Below, piece by piece: positions 27,658 through 33,852 of a stretch of 64,000 nucleotides of DNA. Positions within the stretch are counted from its first letter, which is position 1, and each line of letters opens with the position of its first letter. The translations under genes were made by a program, and so were the position numbers. Under the pieces are notes generated by a model. It had not been told where the DNA came from, searched no databases, and saw only the letters and a list, made by a program, of their open reading frames with translations. The stretch comes from Clostridia bacterium. Lineage in GTDB: Bacteria; Bacillota; Clostridia; Monoglobales; Monoglobaceae. The stretch is from assembly GCA_017409575.1 (NCBI GenBank), contig JAFQSM010000038.1, positions 62,001-126,000 on the forward strand, read 5' to 3'.

Positions 27658-28185
27658 TTAACTCTTATTTAGGTATGATACTTCTTCATCCTTCAACATA
27701 TCTTCCACCAAAGCTTGTAACCTCAAACCATAAAGATACTTTCCGTTATATTCTTCGCCAACAATTTGAGCTTGTTGGCTTTCAGTATATTCCCCAAAAT
27801 AAGATTTCCCACAAATATAAGATATCCTATAGCAAAAAACTAATATGTTATTTTTATAATAAATACCTTTTATAATGTTACAGACATCCCCTAAACTTAA
27901 TCTATCAATTTTTTCTAAATGCTGATATGTTTTCTTCCCATAATACGAGAGGATTGTCGAAATACCAACCTGACAAATTCCTATGGTGTAATTTTTGAGA
28001 GGCCTTTTAAATAGTAAATTTAAACCAATGCCGATCATCAATATGACATATTCGCAAATACGAAAATATCTTTTCCTATATGTAGTCTCTATTCGAATAA
28101 TGCCAGAACATATTTTATATGATATTTCATAATTATTACACTGTTGTCTTAGAAAATCACCATATTTTTTCTTTAGTAAGGTCAT
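27658..28185 (-). CDS. Unknown protein, third gene of an AT-rich accessory operon
   Basis: A 175-residue protein with no family I can name. A hydrophobic helix lies at about residues 46-62. Two short stretches, IIRIETTYR and YTIGICQVG, are faintly like the catalytic Glu and the G-x-x-Q region of lysozyme/transglycosylase folds, but this is weak. It starts 6 bases after the stop of the 139-residue gene and has only a poor ribosome site, so coupling is likely. It lies nearest attL. Codon use is far more AT-rich than the host genes. Confidence 0.65.
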   Translation of the reverse strand: MTLLKKKYGDFLRQQCNNYEISYKICSGIIRIETTYRKRYFRICEYVILMIGIGLNLLFKRPLKNYTIGICQVGISTILSYYGKKTYQHLEKIDRLSLGDVCNIIKGIYYKNNILVFCYRISYICGKSYFGEYTESQQAQIVGEEYNGKYLYGLRLQALVEDMLKDEEVSYLNKS

Positions 28186-28191
28186 ATCGAT

Positions 28192-28611
28192 TTATCCAAT
28201 AATATCTCCTAAAAACTTATCAATATTATCTACATCATCTCTTATCGTATTAATTAAGTTTTTTAGTTCTGCCTGATATTCTTGACTCAGGTTAAGTTCT
28301 ATTACTCTACTTGTTTTTGTCGTTTGTGCACATAATATATGATACATTGAATTCTTGCACTGATATGTTAAAACTATAATCGTCCCATTATTTATGTCTA
28401 CAACATATGAAGAAAATTCATTCAAAAATTCAAGTTCCTTGGTATAAAACGAACTTCTATTATAGTAATTTTTTGACGAAAAAACAACATACTTACGTAG
28501 AGCCTCATTTTTTTCACATTCTAAATACTGTCTTAAATTATACCATTTTAAATTTTCTTTTCCGCTTGTTTTTGCGGTAAGAGTGTTGATTAATAATTTA
28601 ATATCCACCAT
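28192..28611 (-). CDS. Unknown cytosolic protein, second gene of the AT-rich operon
   Basis: A 139-residue soluble protein without membrane segments. It begins DIKLLINTLTAKTSGKENLKW, has a central beta-rich part (SSYVVDINNGTIIVLTYQ) and a helical C-terminus. No family recognised. It begins two bases after the upstream gene's stop; its AAAGGATGAG ribosome site lies in that gene's last codons. Flanked by a membrane protein and another unknown, it may be the adaptor or effector of a three-part module. Confidence 0.65.
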   Translation of the reverse strand: MVDIKLLINTLTAKTSGKENLKWYNLRQYLECEKNEALRKYVVFSSKNYYNRSSFYTKELEFLNEFSSYVVDINNGTIIVLTYQCKNSMYHILCAQTTKTSRVIELNLSQEYQAELKNLINTIRDDVDNIDKFLGDIIG

Positions 28612-28613
28612 AC

Positions 28614-29141
28614 TTACTCATCCTTTACTATAATTTTTTCTTTTATGCTTTTTAGTTTTGTTGATAATTGAATTAAACCGTGTACAATTACTTCCAAATT
28701 CGACATGGATAAACCTTGTGATAATTCAATCAAAGTGGCTGCTAACTTTTCAATTTCTTGGTACTCCTTATTTTTTCTCCCATCTACACATTGAAAAGTT
28801 TCTTTAATAGTATGCAAACACTTTAGATATGATACCCTAATATTAAGAGAAATTTCTCCCTTTTCATCTATTATAGATATAAATGATTCTATGTCCCTTT
28901 GGCACTGATCAACTGTTTCCATAATTTTTAGCATATTCACTTTACGAGCAACTTGTTTTTTTATCAGTAAAACATTTCTCAAACTTATATATGATAGTAT
29001 AACGCCTATAGAAGTGAAAGCAAAACCCAATAAACTAAAAAAATAGCTATTATCTAGTGTGCTTAATAAACATCTAAATATGTATGACGCCCACACGCAA
29101 ATTCCAACGAAAATTGCAAAGGATATATCCAATAAAATCAT
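28614..29141 (-). CDS. Unknown membrane protein, first gene of the AT-rich operon
   Basis: A 175-residue protein with two N-terminal membrane helices (about residues 5-25 and 32-55) and a mainly helical cytosolic tail rich in Leu/Glu/Lys (DQCQRDIESFISIIDEKGE, LIELSQGLSMSNLEVIVHGL). No known domain recognised. AAAGGTG precedes the ATG and a near-consensus promoter drives it (29176-29204). It heads a tight three-gene operon at the left end of the integrative element. Confidence 0.7.
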   Translation of the reverse strand: MILLDISFAIFVGICVWASYIFRCLLSTLDNSYFFSLLGFAFTSIGVILSYISLRNVLLIKKQVARKVNMLKIMETVDQCQRDIESFISIIDEKGEISLNIRVSYLKCLHTIKETFQCVDGRKNKEYQEIEKLAATLIELSQGLSMSNLEVIVHGLIQLSTKLKSIKEKIIVKDE

Positions 29142-29175
29142 TTACAACACCTTTTTCCTTACTATGCTCTTTTTT

Positions 29176-29204
29176 AGTATACAATATATTTAATATCGTG
29201 TCAA
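29176..29204 (-). promoter_or_regulatory. Promoter of the AT-rich three-gene operon
   Basis: Minus strand: TTGACA (29199-29204), 17-base spacer, TATACT (29176-29181), about 35 bases upstream of the first start codon. Confidence 0.82.
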
Positions 29205-29316
29205 TAATAATACAACTGTTATTCTCTTCTTCTCGACCGTAAAATGCCAGGTGTATTATATACAACAAAAGTTATTCCGCTCCAAAATGTAAATTAAGCT
29301 TTAATACGAAAATTCA

Positions 29317-29355
29317 AGAGCCATCGTGCATCAAACTGCAAGGTGGCTCTTTTTA
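29317..29355 (+). terminator. Hairpin with T-run upstream of 29391
   Basis: AGAGCCA/TGGCTCT outer stem with an inner TGCA/TGCA pairing, followed by TTTTT. It lies 35 bases before a gene start, so it may be an attenuator or the end of an unseen leader transcript. Confidence 0.65.
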
Positions 29356-29390
29356 TATAGATATATAATCTAACGAGGAGGTGAGACATA

Positions 29391-29660
29391 ATGAAAATTT
29401 CTTTACAAAAGCAGGAACAAACAGGTACATACAAGTTTAACGGTCAGATATATTACACCAGAGGTATCGAAGCAGAGTTTGGCGATATGACCTTTAAGCT
29501 GATTGCAGAAACATTGCAGCTAATCAAAAGGCTTGTCGATACGAATACAGCCGACTATTTTCAGGTAGCAATAGCCGATATGGAAAACGGCAAGAAAATT
29601 AAGGTGTATATCATAGATGATATCACGCATATAACTTTTCTTTTACCATCAGAATATTAG
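29391..29660 (+). CDS. Small DUF960-like protein
   Basis: An 89-residue protein with the pattern YYTRGI...LIKRLVD...DYFQV...ITHITFLLPS, which resembles the DUF960 family common on Firmicutes mobile elements. Function unknown; probably soluble. GGAGGTGAG precedes the ATG. A terminator-like hairpin lies just upstream. First of several small plus-strand genes in the element. Confidence 0.6.
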   Translation: MKISLQKQEQTGTYKFNGQIYYTRGIEAEFGDMTFKLIAETLQLIKRLVDTNTADYFQVAIADMENGKKIKVYIIDDITHITFLLPSEY

Positions 29661-29780
29661 GCTTTAAAAGCACCCCATTCCCACCCAGCAGAGACTTTGT
29701 TTCATATCGAGTCGAGCTTCTAACGGGCAAAAATTTAGCTCTCAGACCCGTTCCGAGAGCAATAAAAGGAGAATTTTAAC

Positions 29781-29960
29781 ATGAGCAAAAAATTAGAATA
29801 TTTACTTGATTTATATGAGTTGGAGAAGTGCAAAAAAGAGCTGTATAGCTCCGACTTATTATTGGATAAACCAAAGTCAGGCAAGGAAAAACAATTCGAG
29901 TTAGCTGTTGAAAATTTGGCTATTCTCGACGAACTAATCAAAGAACAGGAGGGAGAATAA
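29781..29960 (+). CDS. Small unknown protein (59 residues)
   Basis: A 59-residue, charged, probably helical protein (starts MSKKLEYLLDLYELEKCKKE, ends IKEQEGE). AAAAGGAG precedes the ATG by 7 bases. A hairpin GCTCTC/GAGAGC lies in the leader. No family recognised. Its final codons contain the GGAGGGAG that would start the next, 17-residue reading frame, which begins right after the stop. Confidence 0.6.
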   Translation: MSKKLEYLLDLYELEKCKKELYSSDLLLDKPKSGKEKQFELAVENLAILDELIKEQEGE

Positions 29961-30014
29961 ATGGCTATATTAATACTATTTCTGTACTTATTCATTATTG
30001 CATTGACGGATTAA
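29961..30014 (+). CDS. Candidate 17-residue hydrophobic micropeptide
   Basis: MAILILFLYLFIIALTD begins directly after the previous stop codon, with GGAGGGAG six bases upstream. It is a single membrane-spanning stretch and its end (FIIALTD) resembles the end of the 22-residue peptide at 30131-30199. It may be a toxin-like or leader peptide. Such short frames occur by chance; the ribosome site is the main support. Confidence 0.4.
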   Translation: MAILILFLYLFIIALTD

Positions 30015-30023
30015 AAATATTTC

Positions 30024-30052
30024 TTGCAAAATAACCTAAAATACGCTATAAT
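30024..30052 (+). promoter_or_regulatory. Promoter of the toxin-like micropeptide mRNA
   Basis: TTGCAA (30024-30029), 17-base spacer, TATAAT (30047-30052). The start would fall near 30059, at the GGCAAGAC arm of the 5' hairpin. Confidence 0.75.
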
Positions 30053-30130
30053 ACCAACAAGGCAAGACGAAAAACAGTTTTAGAACTGGGCGGTTATGCC
30101 ATCATCTCTTTACAAAGGAGGTGATAGCTT

Positions 30131-30199
30131 ATGGATAAAGATTACATAATTTGCTTTATGATAACTTTGTTGCTTTTAGCATTGACCATAAAAAAATAA
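30131..30199 (+). CDS. Type I toxin-like hydrophobic peptide (22 residues)
   Basis: The 22-residue product has a charged start (MDKDY), one membrane helix (FMITLLLLALT) and a Lys-Lys end, the layout of type I toxins. AAAGGAGGTGAT is a near-perfect ribosome site. The mRNA has its own promoter (30024-30052), a ~70-base leader with a 5' hairpin (30061-30068 with 30092-30100), and a terminator that includes the stop codon. An antisense RNA starts from a consensus promoter on the other strand. Toxicity is inferred, not shown; no known toxin family is matched by name. Confidence 0.65.
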   Translation: MDKDYIICFMITLLLLALTIKK

Positions 30200-30275
30200 C
30201 GCCCACCGTCGAAAGTAGCGTTATTTTCTAATAAAACTCTTTTGGCATAACCGTTTGAAGTCTTGCCTTTTTCTA
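30188..30275 (-). ncRNA. Candidate antisense RNA (type I antitoxin)
   Basis: Predicted from a perfect promoter (TTGACA, 17, TATAAT at 30281-30309) to a strong terminator: stem AATAACGC/GCGTTATT followed by T7 on this strand. About 88 nt long; its 3' half is complementary to the last codons and 3' end of the peptide mRNA. Its 5' end carries the same hairpin arms (GGCAAGAC, GGTTATGCC at 30260-30267 and 30244-30252) as the peptide mRNA. Confidence 0.65.
30195..30225. terminator. Shared bidirectional terminator of the peptide and antisense RNAs
   Basis: Stem AATAACGC (30195-30202) with GCGTTATT (30218-30225). On the minus strand T7 follows; on the plus strand TTCTAATAAAA follows. The peptide's stop codon lies in the left arm. 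Confidence 0.75.
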
Positions 30276-30280
30276 TTTGT

Positions 30281-30309
30281 ATTATATACGATTTTGATTT
30301 ATTTGTCAA
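30281..30309 (-). promoter_or_regulatory. Consensus promoter of the antisense RNA
   Basis: Minus strand: TTGACA (30304-30309), 17-base spacer, TATAAT (30281-30286). It matches consensus better than the toxin promoter, as expected when the antitoxin must be in excess. Confidence 0.85.
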
Positions 30310-30359
30310 TACATTTAGTTTACTTTTACACCAATATGATATACAAAGGAGGATATAAA

Positions 30360-30533
30360 GTGAGCAAATTGAAAATATCTCCCATAGGAACACGCTGGGA
30401 AGACTTTGAAAAGGATGTTTTTACTCCTGAGGAAATTATAGAGAGTAATCTAAAGGTTGATATTATCAACGAAATTGTTCAATCTCAGGATAGTCCCTCT
30501 CAGGCAGGCAGCAAAACAGCAACGGAGTCGTGA
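30360..30533 (+). CDS. N-terminal part of an XRE-type antitoxin (HigA-like), short or truncated
   Basis: A 57-residue product from a GTG start behind AAAGGAGG. The segment GTRWEDFEKDVFTPEEI and IESNLKVDIINEIVQS resembles the N-terminal extension of XRE antitoxins of HigA type, which normally continue into a helix-turn-helix. Here the frame stops before the helix-turn-helix and a terminator follows at once (30525-30550). No HigB-like toxin gene precedes it. Probably a remnant or a reduced protein; the family link is by remembered similarity. Confidence 0.5.
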   Translation: MSKLKISPIGTRWEDFEKDVFTPEEIIESNLKVDIINEIVQSQDSPSQAGSKTATES

Positions 30534-30550
30534 AAACGGCTCTTTTTATT
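30525..30550 (+). terminator. Terminator at the end of the short XRE-antitoxin-like gene
   Basis: GAGTCGT/ACGGCTC stem with a GAAA loop and TTTTTATTTT. The stop codon lies in the loop. Confidence 0.8.
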
Positions 30551-30608
30551 TTGGTTCACAAAGGTATACCTTAATAGACTAACAAAAACTTAATAAAAAA
30601 CAGTGCGT

Positions 30609-30660
30609 AAAGGTGGTTAAACAGTTTATGGATATGTCCGTAAATGTTAGCCACCTTTTT
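30609..30660 (+). terminator. Long hairpin with T-run upstream of the serine recombinase
   Basis: AAAGGTGG (30609-30616) pairs with CCACCTTT (30651-30658), with further pairing inside, and T's follow. It lies 26 bases before the recombinase start, so it may attenuate that gene. Confidence 0.65.
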
Positions 30661-30685
30661 GGACCTTAAGAAAGGATTGATTAAT

Positions 30686-31288
30686 TTGAGTTCACGAACA
30701 TACTACTATGCAAGAGTGTCAACCACAGAACAAAATCTCGATAGGCAAATTGATGAATTTAAATCTCTGGGCGCTGATGACAGGGATATAATAACCGACA
30801 AACAATCAGGCAAGAACCTCGACAGAAACGGGTATATGGCACTCAAAAACGCCCTTTTAAGACCGAATGATACGTTGGTTATCAAAAGTCTTGACCGCCT
30901 TTCGAGAAACAAAATGGACATCAAAAATGAGCTTCAATTCTTTAAGGATAATAATATCCGCTTAAAAGTAATTGACCTGCCTACAACTATGCTTGACTTA
31001 CCGAGCGAACAATCCTGGGTAATCGATATGGTTAATAATATACTTATTGAAGTTTTAAGTTCCATTGCCGAACAGGAATATCACAACATCCACACAAGGC
31101 AACGAGAAGGAATAGAGGCCGCCAAATCAAAAGGCATTCACCTCGGCAGACCGCCTCTACAAAAGCCCGAAAACTGGGACATAGTTATTGCCGACTATAA
31201 AGCAGCAAACATCACCGCCAAACAAGCTATGACTGCATTAAACCTCAAAAAATCATCATTCTATAAGCTTTTAAAAGCTGAACAATAA
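30686..31288 (+). CDS. Serine recombinase (resolvase family)
   Basis: A 200-residue small serine recombinase: catalytic Ser in YYYARVSTTEQN, DRLSRN (conserved Arg pair), IAEQEYHNIHTRQREGIEAAKSKG, and a C-terminal helix-turn-helix (NITAKQAMTALNLKKSSFYKL). It could resolve element dimers or invert DNA. The start is TTG at 30686, eight bases after AAAGGA; an ATG at 30644 lies within the leader hairpin. Ends at a bidirectional terminator. Confidence 0.9.
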   Translation: MSSRTYYYARVSTTEQNLDRQIDEFKSLGADDRDIITDKQSGKNLDRNGYMALKNALLRPNDTLVIKSLDRLSRNKMDIKNELQFFKDNNIRLKVIDLPTTMLDLPSEQSWVIDMVNNILIEVLSSIAEQEYHNIHTRQREGIEAAKSKGIHLGRPPLQKPENWDIVIADYKAANITAKQAMTALNLKKSSFYKLLKAEQ

Positions 31289-31294
31289 AGAAAC

Positions 31295-31330
31295 GGGCAG
31301 AACTCTCAAAACGAAAGTTCTGCCCATCAT
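31295..31330. terminator. Bidirectional terminator between 30686 and 31337 genes
   Basis: A 10-bp stem GGGCAGAACT/AGTTCTGCCC with an 11-base loop. T-rich tail on the plus side (ATCATTTTTC) and TTTCTTTATTG on the minus side. Confidence 0.85.
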
Positions 31331-31336
31331 TTTTCA

Positions 31337-31834
31337 TTAAAACAAATCTAAGTTATCAAACATTTGAGCTTCTGCTAAATCAACCCCTGGAGTATTAGCA
31401 GCAATACCAAATGCAGAATAATCAGGCGTATTTGTTATTGATGATATAGGCATACCTAAATGCCTTTCCCAATACTCATCACATCTTTTATTAATCTCTT
31501 CTACAGTTTCATATCGTTTAACAGGATAAGTATTGTTATATCCCATATTAGGACTCGAAAAAGAATAATTAAAACATGAATTTGAAGATAAATGCGTTGC
31601 ACTTGGTGATGATTTACTTGCTTGTTGCTTTGCTAGTTGTTCTGCCAGTTGCTTTGCTCGTTCCTTTTCTTCAAGCCTTCTTTTTTCCCAATACGCCGCG
31701 GATTCAGCAGCAGCTTTTTTGCGTTCCTCCTCGTGCCGTCGTTTCATTTCTTTTATCTCTTGCTCTTCCCGATCCGCTTGTATTACACCAATTATTCCAA
31801 AAATTATAAAAATTATTATGCCAAGAAAAACCAT
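31337..31834 (-). CDS. Unknown membrane-anchored coiled-coil protein
   Basis: A 165-residue protein: N-terminal membrane helix (residues 2-20), a long charged coiled coil (about 22-75, rich in Glu/Lys/Arg/Ala), a Ser/Asn-rich linker, and a conserved-looking tail (YETVEEINKRCDEYWERHLG, then SAFGIAANTPGVDLAEAQMF). No family recognised. It lies downstream of the 70-residue gene at 31879 and both read away from the divergent XRE regulator, so they may be one regulon. Confidence 0.65.
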   Translation of the reverse strand: MVFLGIIIFIIFGIIGVIQADREEQEIKEMKRRHEEERKKAAAESAAYWEKRRLEEKERAKQLAEQLAKQQASKSSPSATHLSSNSCFNYSFSSPNMGYNNTYPVKRYETVEEINKRCDEYWERHLGMPISSITNTPDYSAFGIAANTPGVDLAEAQMFDNLDLF

Positions 31835-31878
31835 TGTTTGAGTCTCCTATTAAAATAAATATCTCCTTTGTATTGAAT

Positions 31879-32091
31879 CTACAATACCTCTATTAACTTT
31901 CCTAATTTAAAATAAGTATCATCAATACCACTATTAGCCGCACATTTATAATTCGTGCAAACATCATTGTAGCAACTGTACGTAACTGAAATACTTTTTG
32001 TCGCCTCATTTTGTATATACGCCGTTGCTATTTTACACTTCCCCGCTATCTTGCAAATAGCCTCATAATCCCTACTTATATATTCTCCCAT
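31879..32091 (-). CDS. Unknown small cysteine-containing protein
   Basis: A 70-residue protein with five cysteines, two of them in SCYNDVCTNYKC; possibly a metal or disulfide site. GGGAGGGATATT precedes the ATG. A consensus promoter (TTGACT, 17, TAAAAT at 32158-32186) lies upstream, divergent from the XRE regulator gene. No family recognised. Confidence 0.6.
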   Translation of the reverse strand: MGEYISRDYEAICKIAGKCKIATAYIQNEATKSISVTYSCYNDVCTNYKCAANSGIDDTYFKLGKLIEVL

Positions 32092-32157
32092 AATATCCCT
32101 CCCTTAAAATAAAAAGTTTTTGTTTTCATATTAACCCTCATCTACTTCGCAAATAGA

Positions 32158-32186
32158 ATTTTATCACAAATTCCACTATTAGTCAA
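32158..32186 (-). promoter_or_regulatory. Promoter of the 31879/31337 gene pair
   Basis: Minus strand: TTGACT (32181-32186), 17-base spacer, TAAAAT (32158-32163). It lies in the 153-base divergent gap with the XRE gene, a likely site of regulator action. Confidence 0.75.
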
Positions 32187-32244
32187 CATTGTTCCACATA
32201 TTTTTGCATAGCATAGGTTAAAATGTTTACAAGGAGTGGATATT

Positions 32245-32532
32245 ATGATAAAAGAATTTGCCGAAACTTTGAAAAATTTAAGAACAAAAAAAGGACTTAC
32301 CCAAACACAGCTAGCAGATAGGTTGTGGCTGAATAAGTCCATTATTTCCGCATATGAGAACGAGCAGCGTATGCCCTCACTTGATGTCTTAATTAAGCTC
32401 TCCTATGAATTCAATGTATCTATGGAATACCTTCTCGGCATCGAAAAGAACAAGACCATAGATATTTCTGATTTAACCGATGAACAAATTTCCGCTATCA
32501 ATAATCTTATCGAGCTGTTTCGAAAGAAGTAG
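32245..32532 (+). CDS. XRE family transcriptional regulator
   Basis: A 95-residue helix-turn-helix protein: LKNLRTKKGLTQTQLADRLW, then KSIISAYENEQRMPSLDVLIKL, matching Cro/CI-type domains, with a short C-terminal helix for dimerisation. ATG 32245 is eight bases after AAGGAG; a GTG at 32236 overlaps that site. It probably controls the divergent small genes and perhaps excision of the element. Confidence 0.88.
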   Translation: MIKEFAETLKNLRTKKGLTQTQLADRLWLNKSIISAYENEQRMPSLDVLIKLSYEFNVSMEYLLGIEKNKTIDISDLTDEQISAINNLIELFRKK

Positions 32533-32663
32533 ACTATACACTGACTAAATTTATCGCTTTAAGCAGACTATTTTTATCTTTCGGTCAGGCTGAACCACTT
32601 TTCCTCTGGCCCACAGGTTTTTGAAAACAGCTTTTGGTCTTTAAAATATATTAATGCTATATA

Positions 32664-33689
32664 TTATATAACTTTTTTCCCAAAAGCTGTTTCGGGAATA
32701 TCCTCAACAGAATAATATTTGTCCCCATTTACTATATCGTAGTAACACGCATATTCTTCTATAAAAGTTTTTGCTTCTTTGTATTCTGCAGCAGTCAGCT
32801 TGTATGGATTATTAGACCTCCCAATGACAGCAGACCGTTTTCTAATTTTTCTTATAACCTCCAATTTGATAATCTCATATAGGGTAGTTATATCGGTTAA
32901 ATAAAAGGGATTGCCGCCTTTGTTTTTATAATACTTCTCGTCAGTAACACTATATTTAGTTTCTTTTCTTCTTATAGGATTTAAGTCATTATCAACAAGT
33001 ATCTCATTAACTTTATCATACAGTTCATCTATTCTTGTCAGAAAGTCGATATACTTAAAACTAAGTTCCTCTACAGCAATTTTCCATGCAAGCTCACAGG
33101 CATCAAAATCCAACTCTTGGTTATAGTTGTCATAGTATGCCATCCAGACGCTCAACCCATCTTTGCAGGATTTAAGAAGCTGGTTAAACACATATTTGCT
33201 CTTTTCATAAAATAAATTCCAAGCTATTTGTTTACTTTTTGAACTATTGACTTTCTGTTTAAAATCCTCATCTTTCATAGCATTAAACAGATAGCAATTG
33301 CTATAAAAGTCGTTTATGTATCCATTTTTAGTCTTTGCCTCCGAGTTATAAATAAAGTCTAAAAACAGCTTTTCCATATTAATAAACTTTTCAAGCTTGT
33401 ATTTCCCCTGACCTAAAAACACAGTATGATTACCCACGGAAATAGTGTTCTTTTTTTCACGTTCCTCTTTGTCAATTTTCTTTTTACCTTTAAAGTCTGC
33501 ATTGATTTGGGTAAAGGTGTTGTCGCTTTTCTTAAATATATTCTTCTCTTTTTCCCACCGCTCAATCTGTTCTCCTTTTTCCTTGCTGCCACGTTTATAC
33601 GTTGGCTCTTTTAATTTGTCACAAGTTTCCTTGTATGTACCAAGTTTCACCTTGGTTCTGTTAAATTCTTCTTTTGAGTTATAATCCAT
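32664..33689 (-). CDS. Unknown 341-residue protein of the integrative element
   Basis: A Lys/Glu/Tyr-rich soluble protein. The first 100 residues are strongly basic; the rest is helical (LFLDFIYNSEAKTKNGYINDFYSN, IAVEELSFKYIDFLTRIDELYDKV). No catalytic motif recognised and no membrane segment. AAGGAGG precedes the ATG. Its promoter (33790-33818) is followed by a terminator-like hairpin before the start codon. It sits between integrase and regulator, where replication or excision genes often are, but that is only position. Confidence 0.65.
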   Translation of the reverse strand: MDYNSKEEFNRTKVKLGTYKETCDKLKEPTYKRGSKEKGEQIERWEKEKNIFKKSDNTFTQINADFKGKKKIDKEEREKKNTISVGNHTVFLGQGKYKLEKFINMEKLFLDFIYNSEAKTKNGYINDFYSNCYLFNAMKDEDFKQKVNSSKSKQIAWNLFYEKSKYVFNQLLKSCKDGLSVWMAYYDNYNQELDFDACELAWKIAVEELSFKYIDFLTRIDELYDKVNEILVDNDLNPIRRKETKYSVTDEKYYKNKGGNPFYLTDITTLYEIIKLEVIRKIRKRSAVIGRSNNPYKLTAAEYKEAKTFIEEYACYYDIVNGDKYYSVEDIPETAFGKKVI

Positions 33690-33728
33690 ATAACCCCTCC
33701 TTTTTTAATATTTTTTCGCAATAAAAAA

Positions 33729-33771
33729 AGGTATAATCTCCCTTTTTTAAAGGAAATTATACCTCTGTTCG
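33729..33771 (-). terminator. Terminator between the integrase gene and the 341-residue gene
   Basis: A 9-bp stem AGGTATAAT/ATTATACCT with inner pairing; T7 follows on the minus strand. It can end the integrase transcript, but it also lies downstream of the promoter of the next gene. Confidence 0.85.
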
Positions 33772-33789
33772 ATATACACTTCTAATGAT

Positions 33790-33818
33790 ACTATACACGT
33801 CAAGACCCGTGTTGTCAA
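33790..33818 (-). promoter_or_regulatory. Promoter of the 341-residue gene
   Basis: Minus strand: TTGACA (33813-33818), 17-base spacer, TATAGT (33790-33795). The predicted transcript meets the hairpin at 33729-33766 before reaching the start codon at 33689. Confidence 0.72.
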
Positions 33819-33852
33819 TAGGATATCAATAACGTTTACAATAAGTTAACAT

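Noticed and set aside
30142..30393. An 83-residue minus-strand frame over the micropeptide
   Set aside because: It runs across the antisense RNA promoter and terminator, so the strand is explained by the RNA, and there is no ribosome site at its start.
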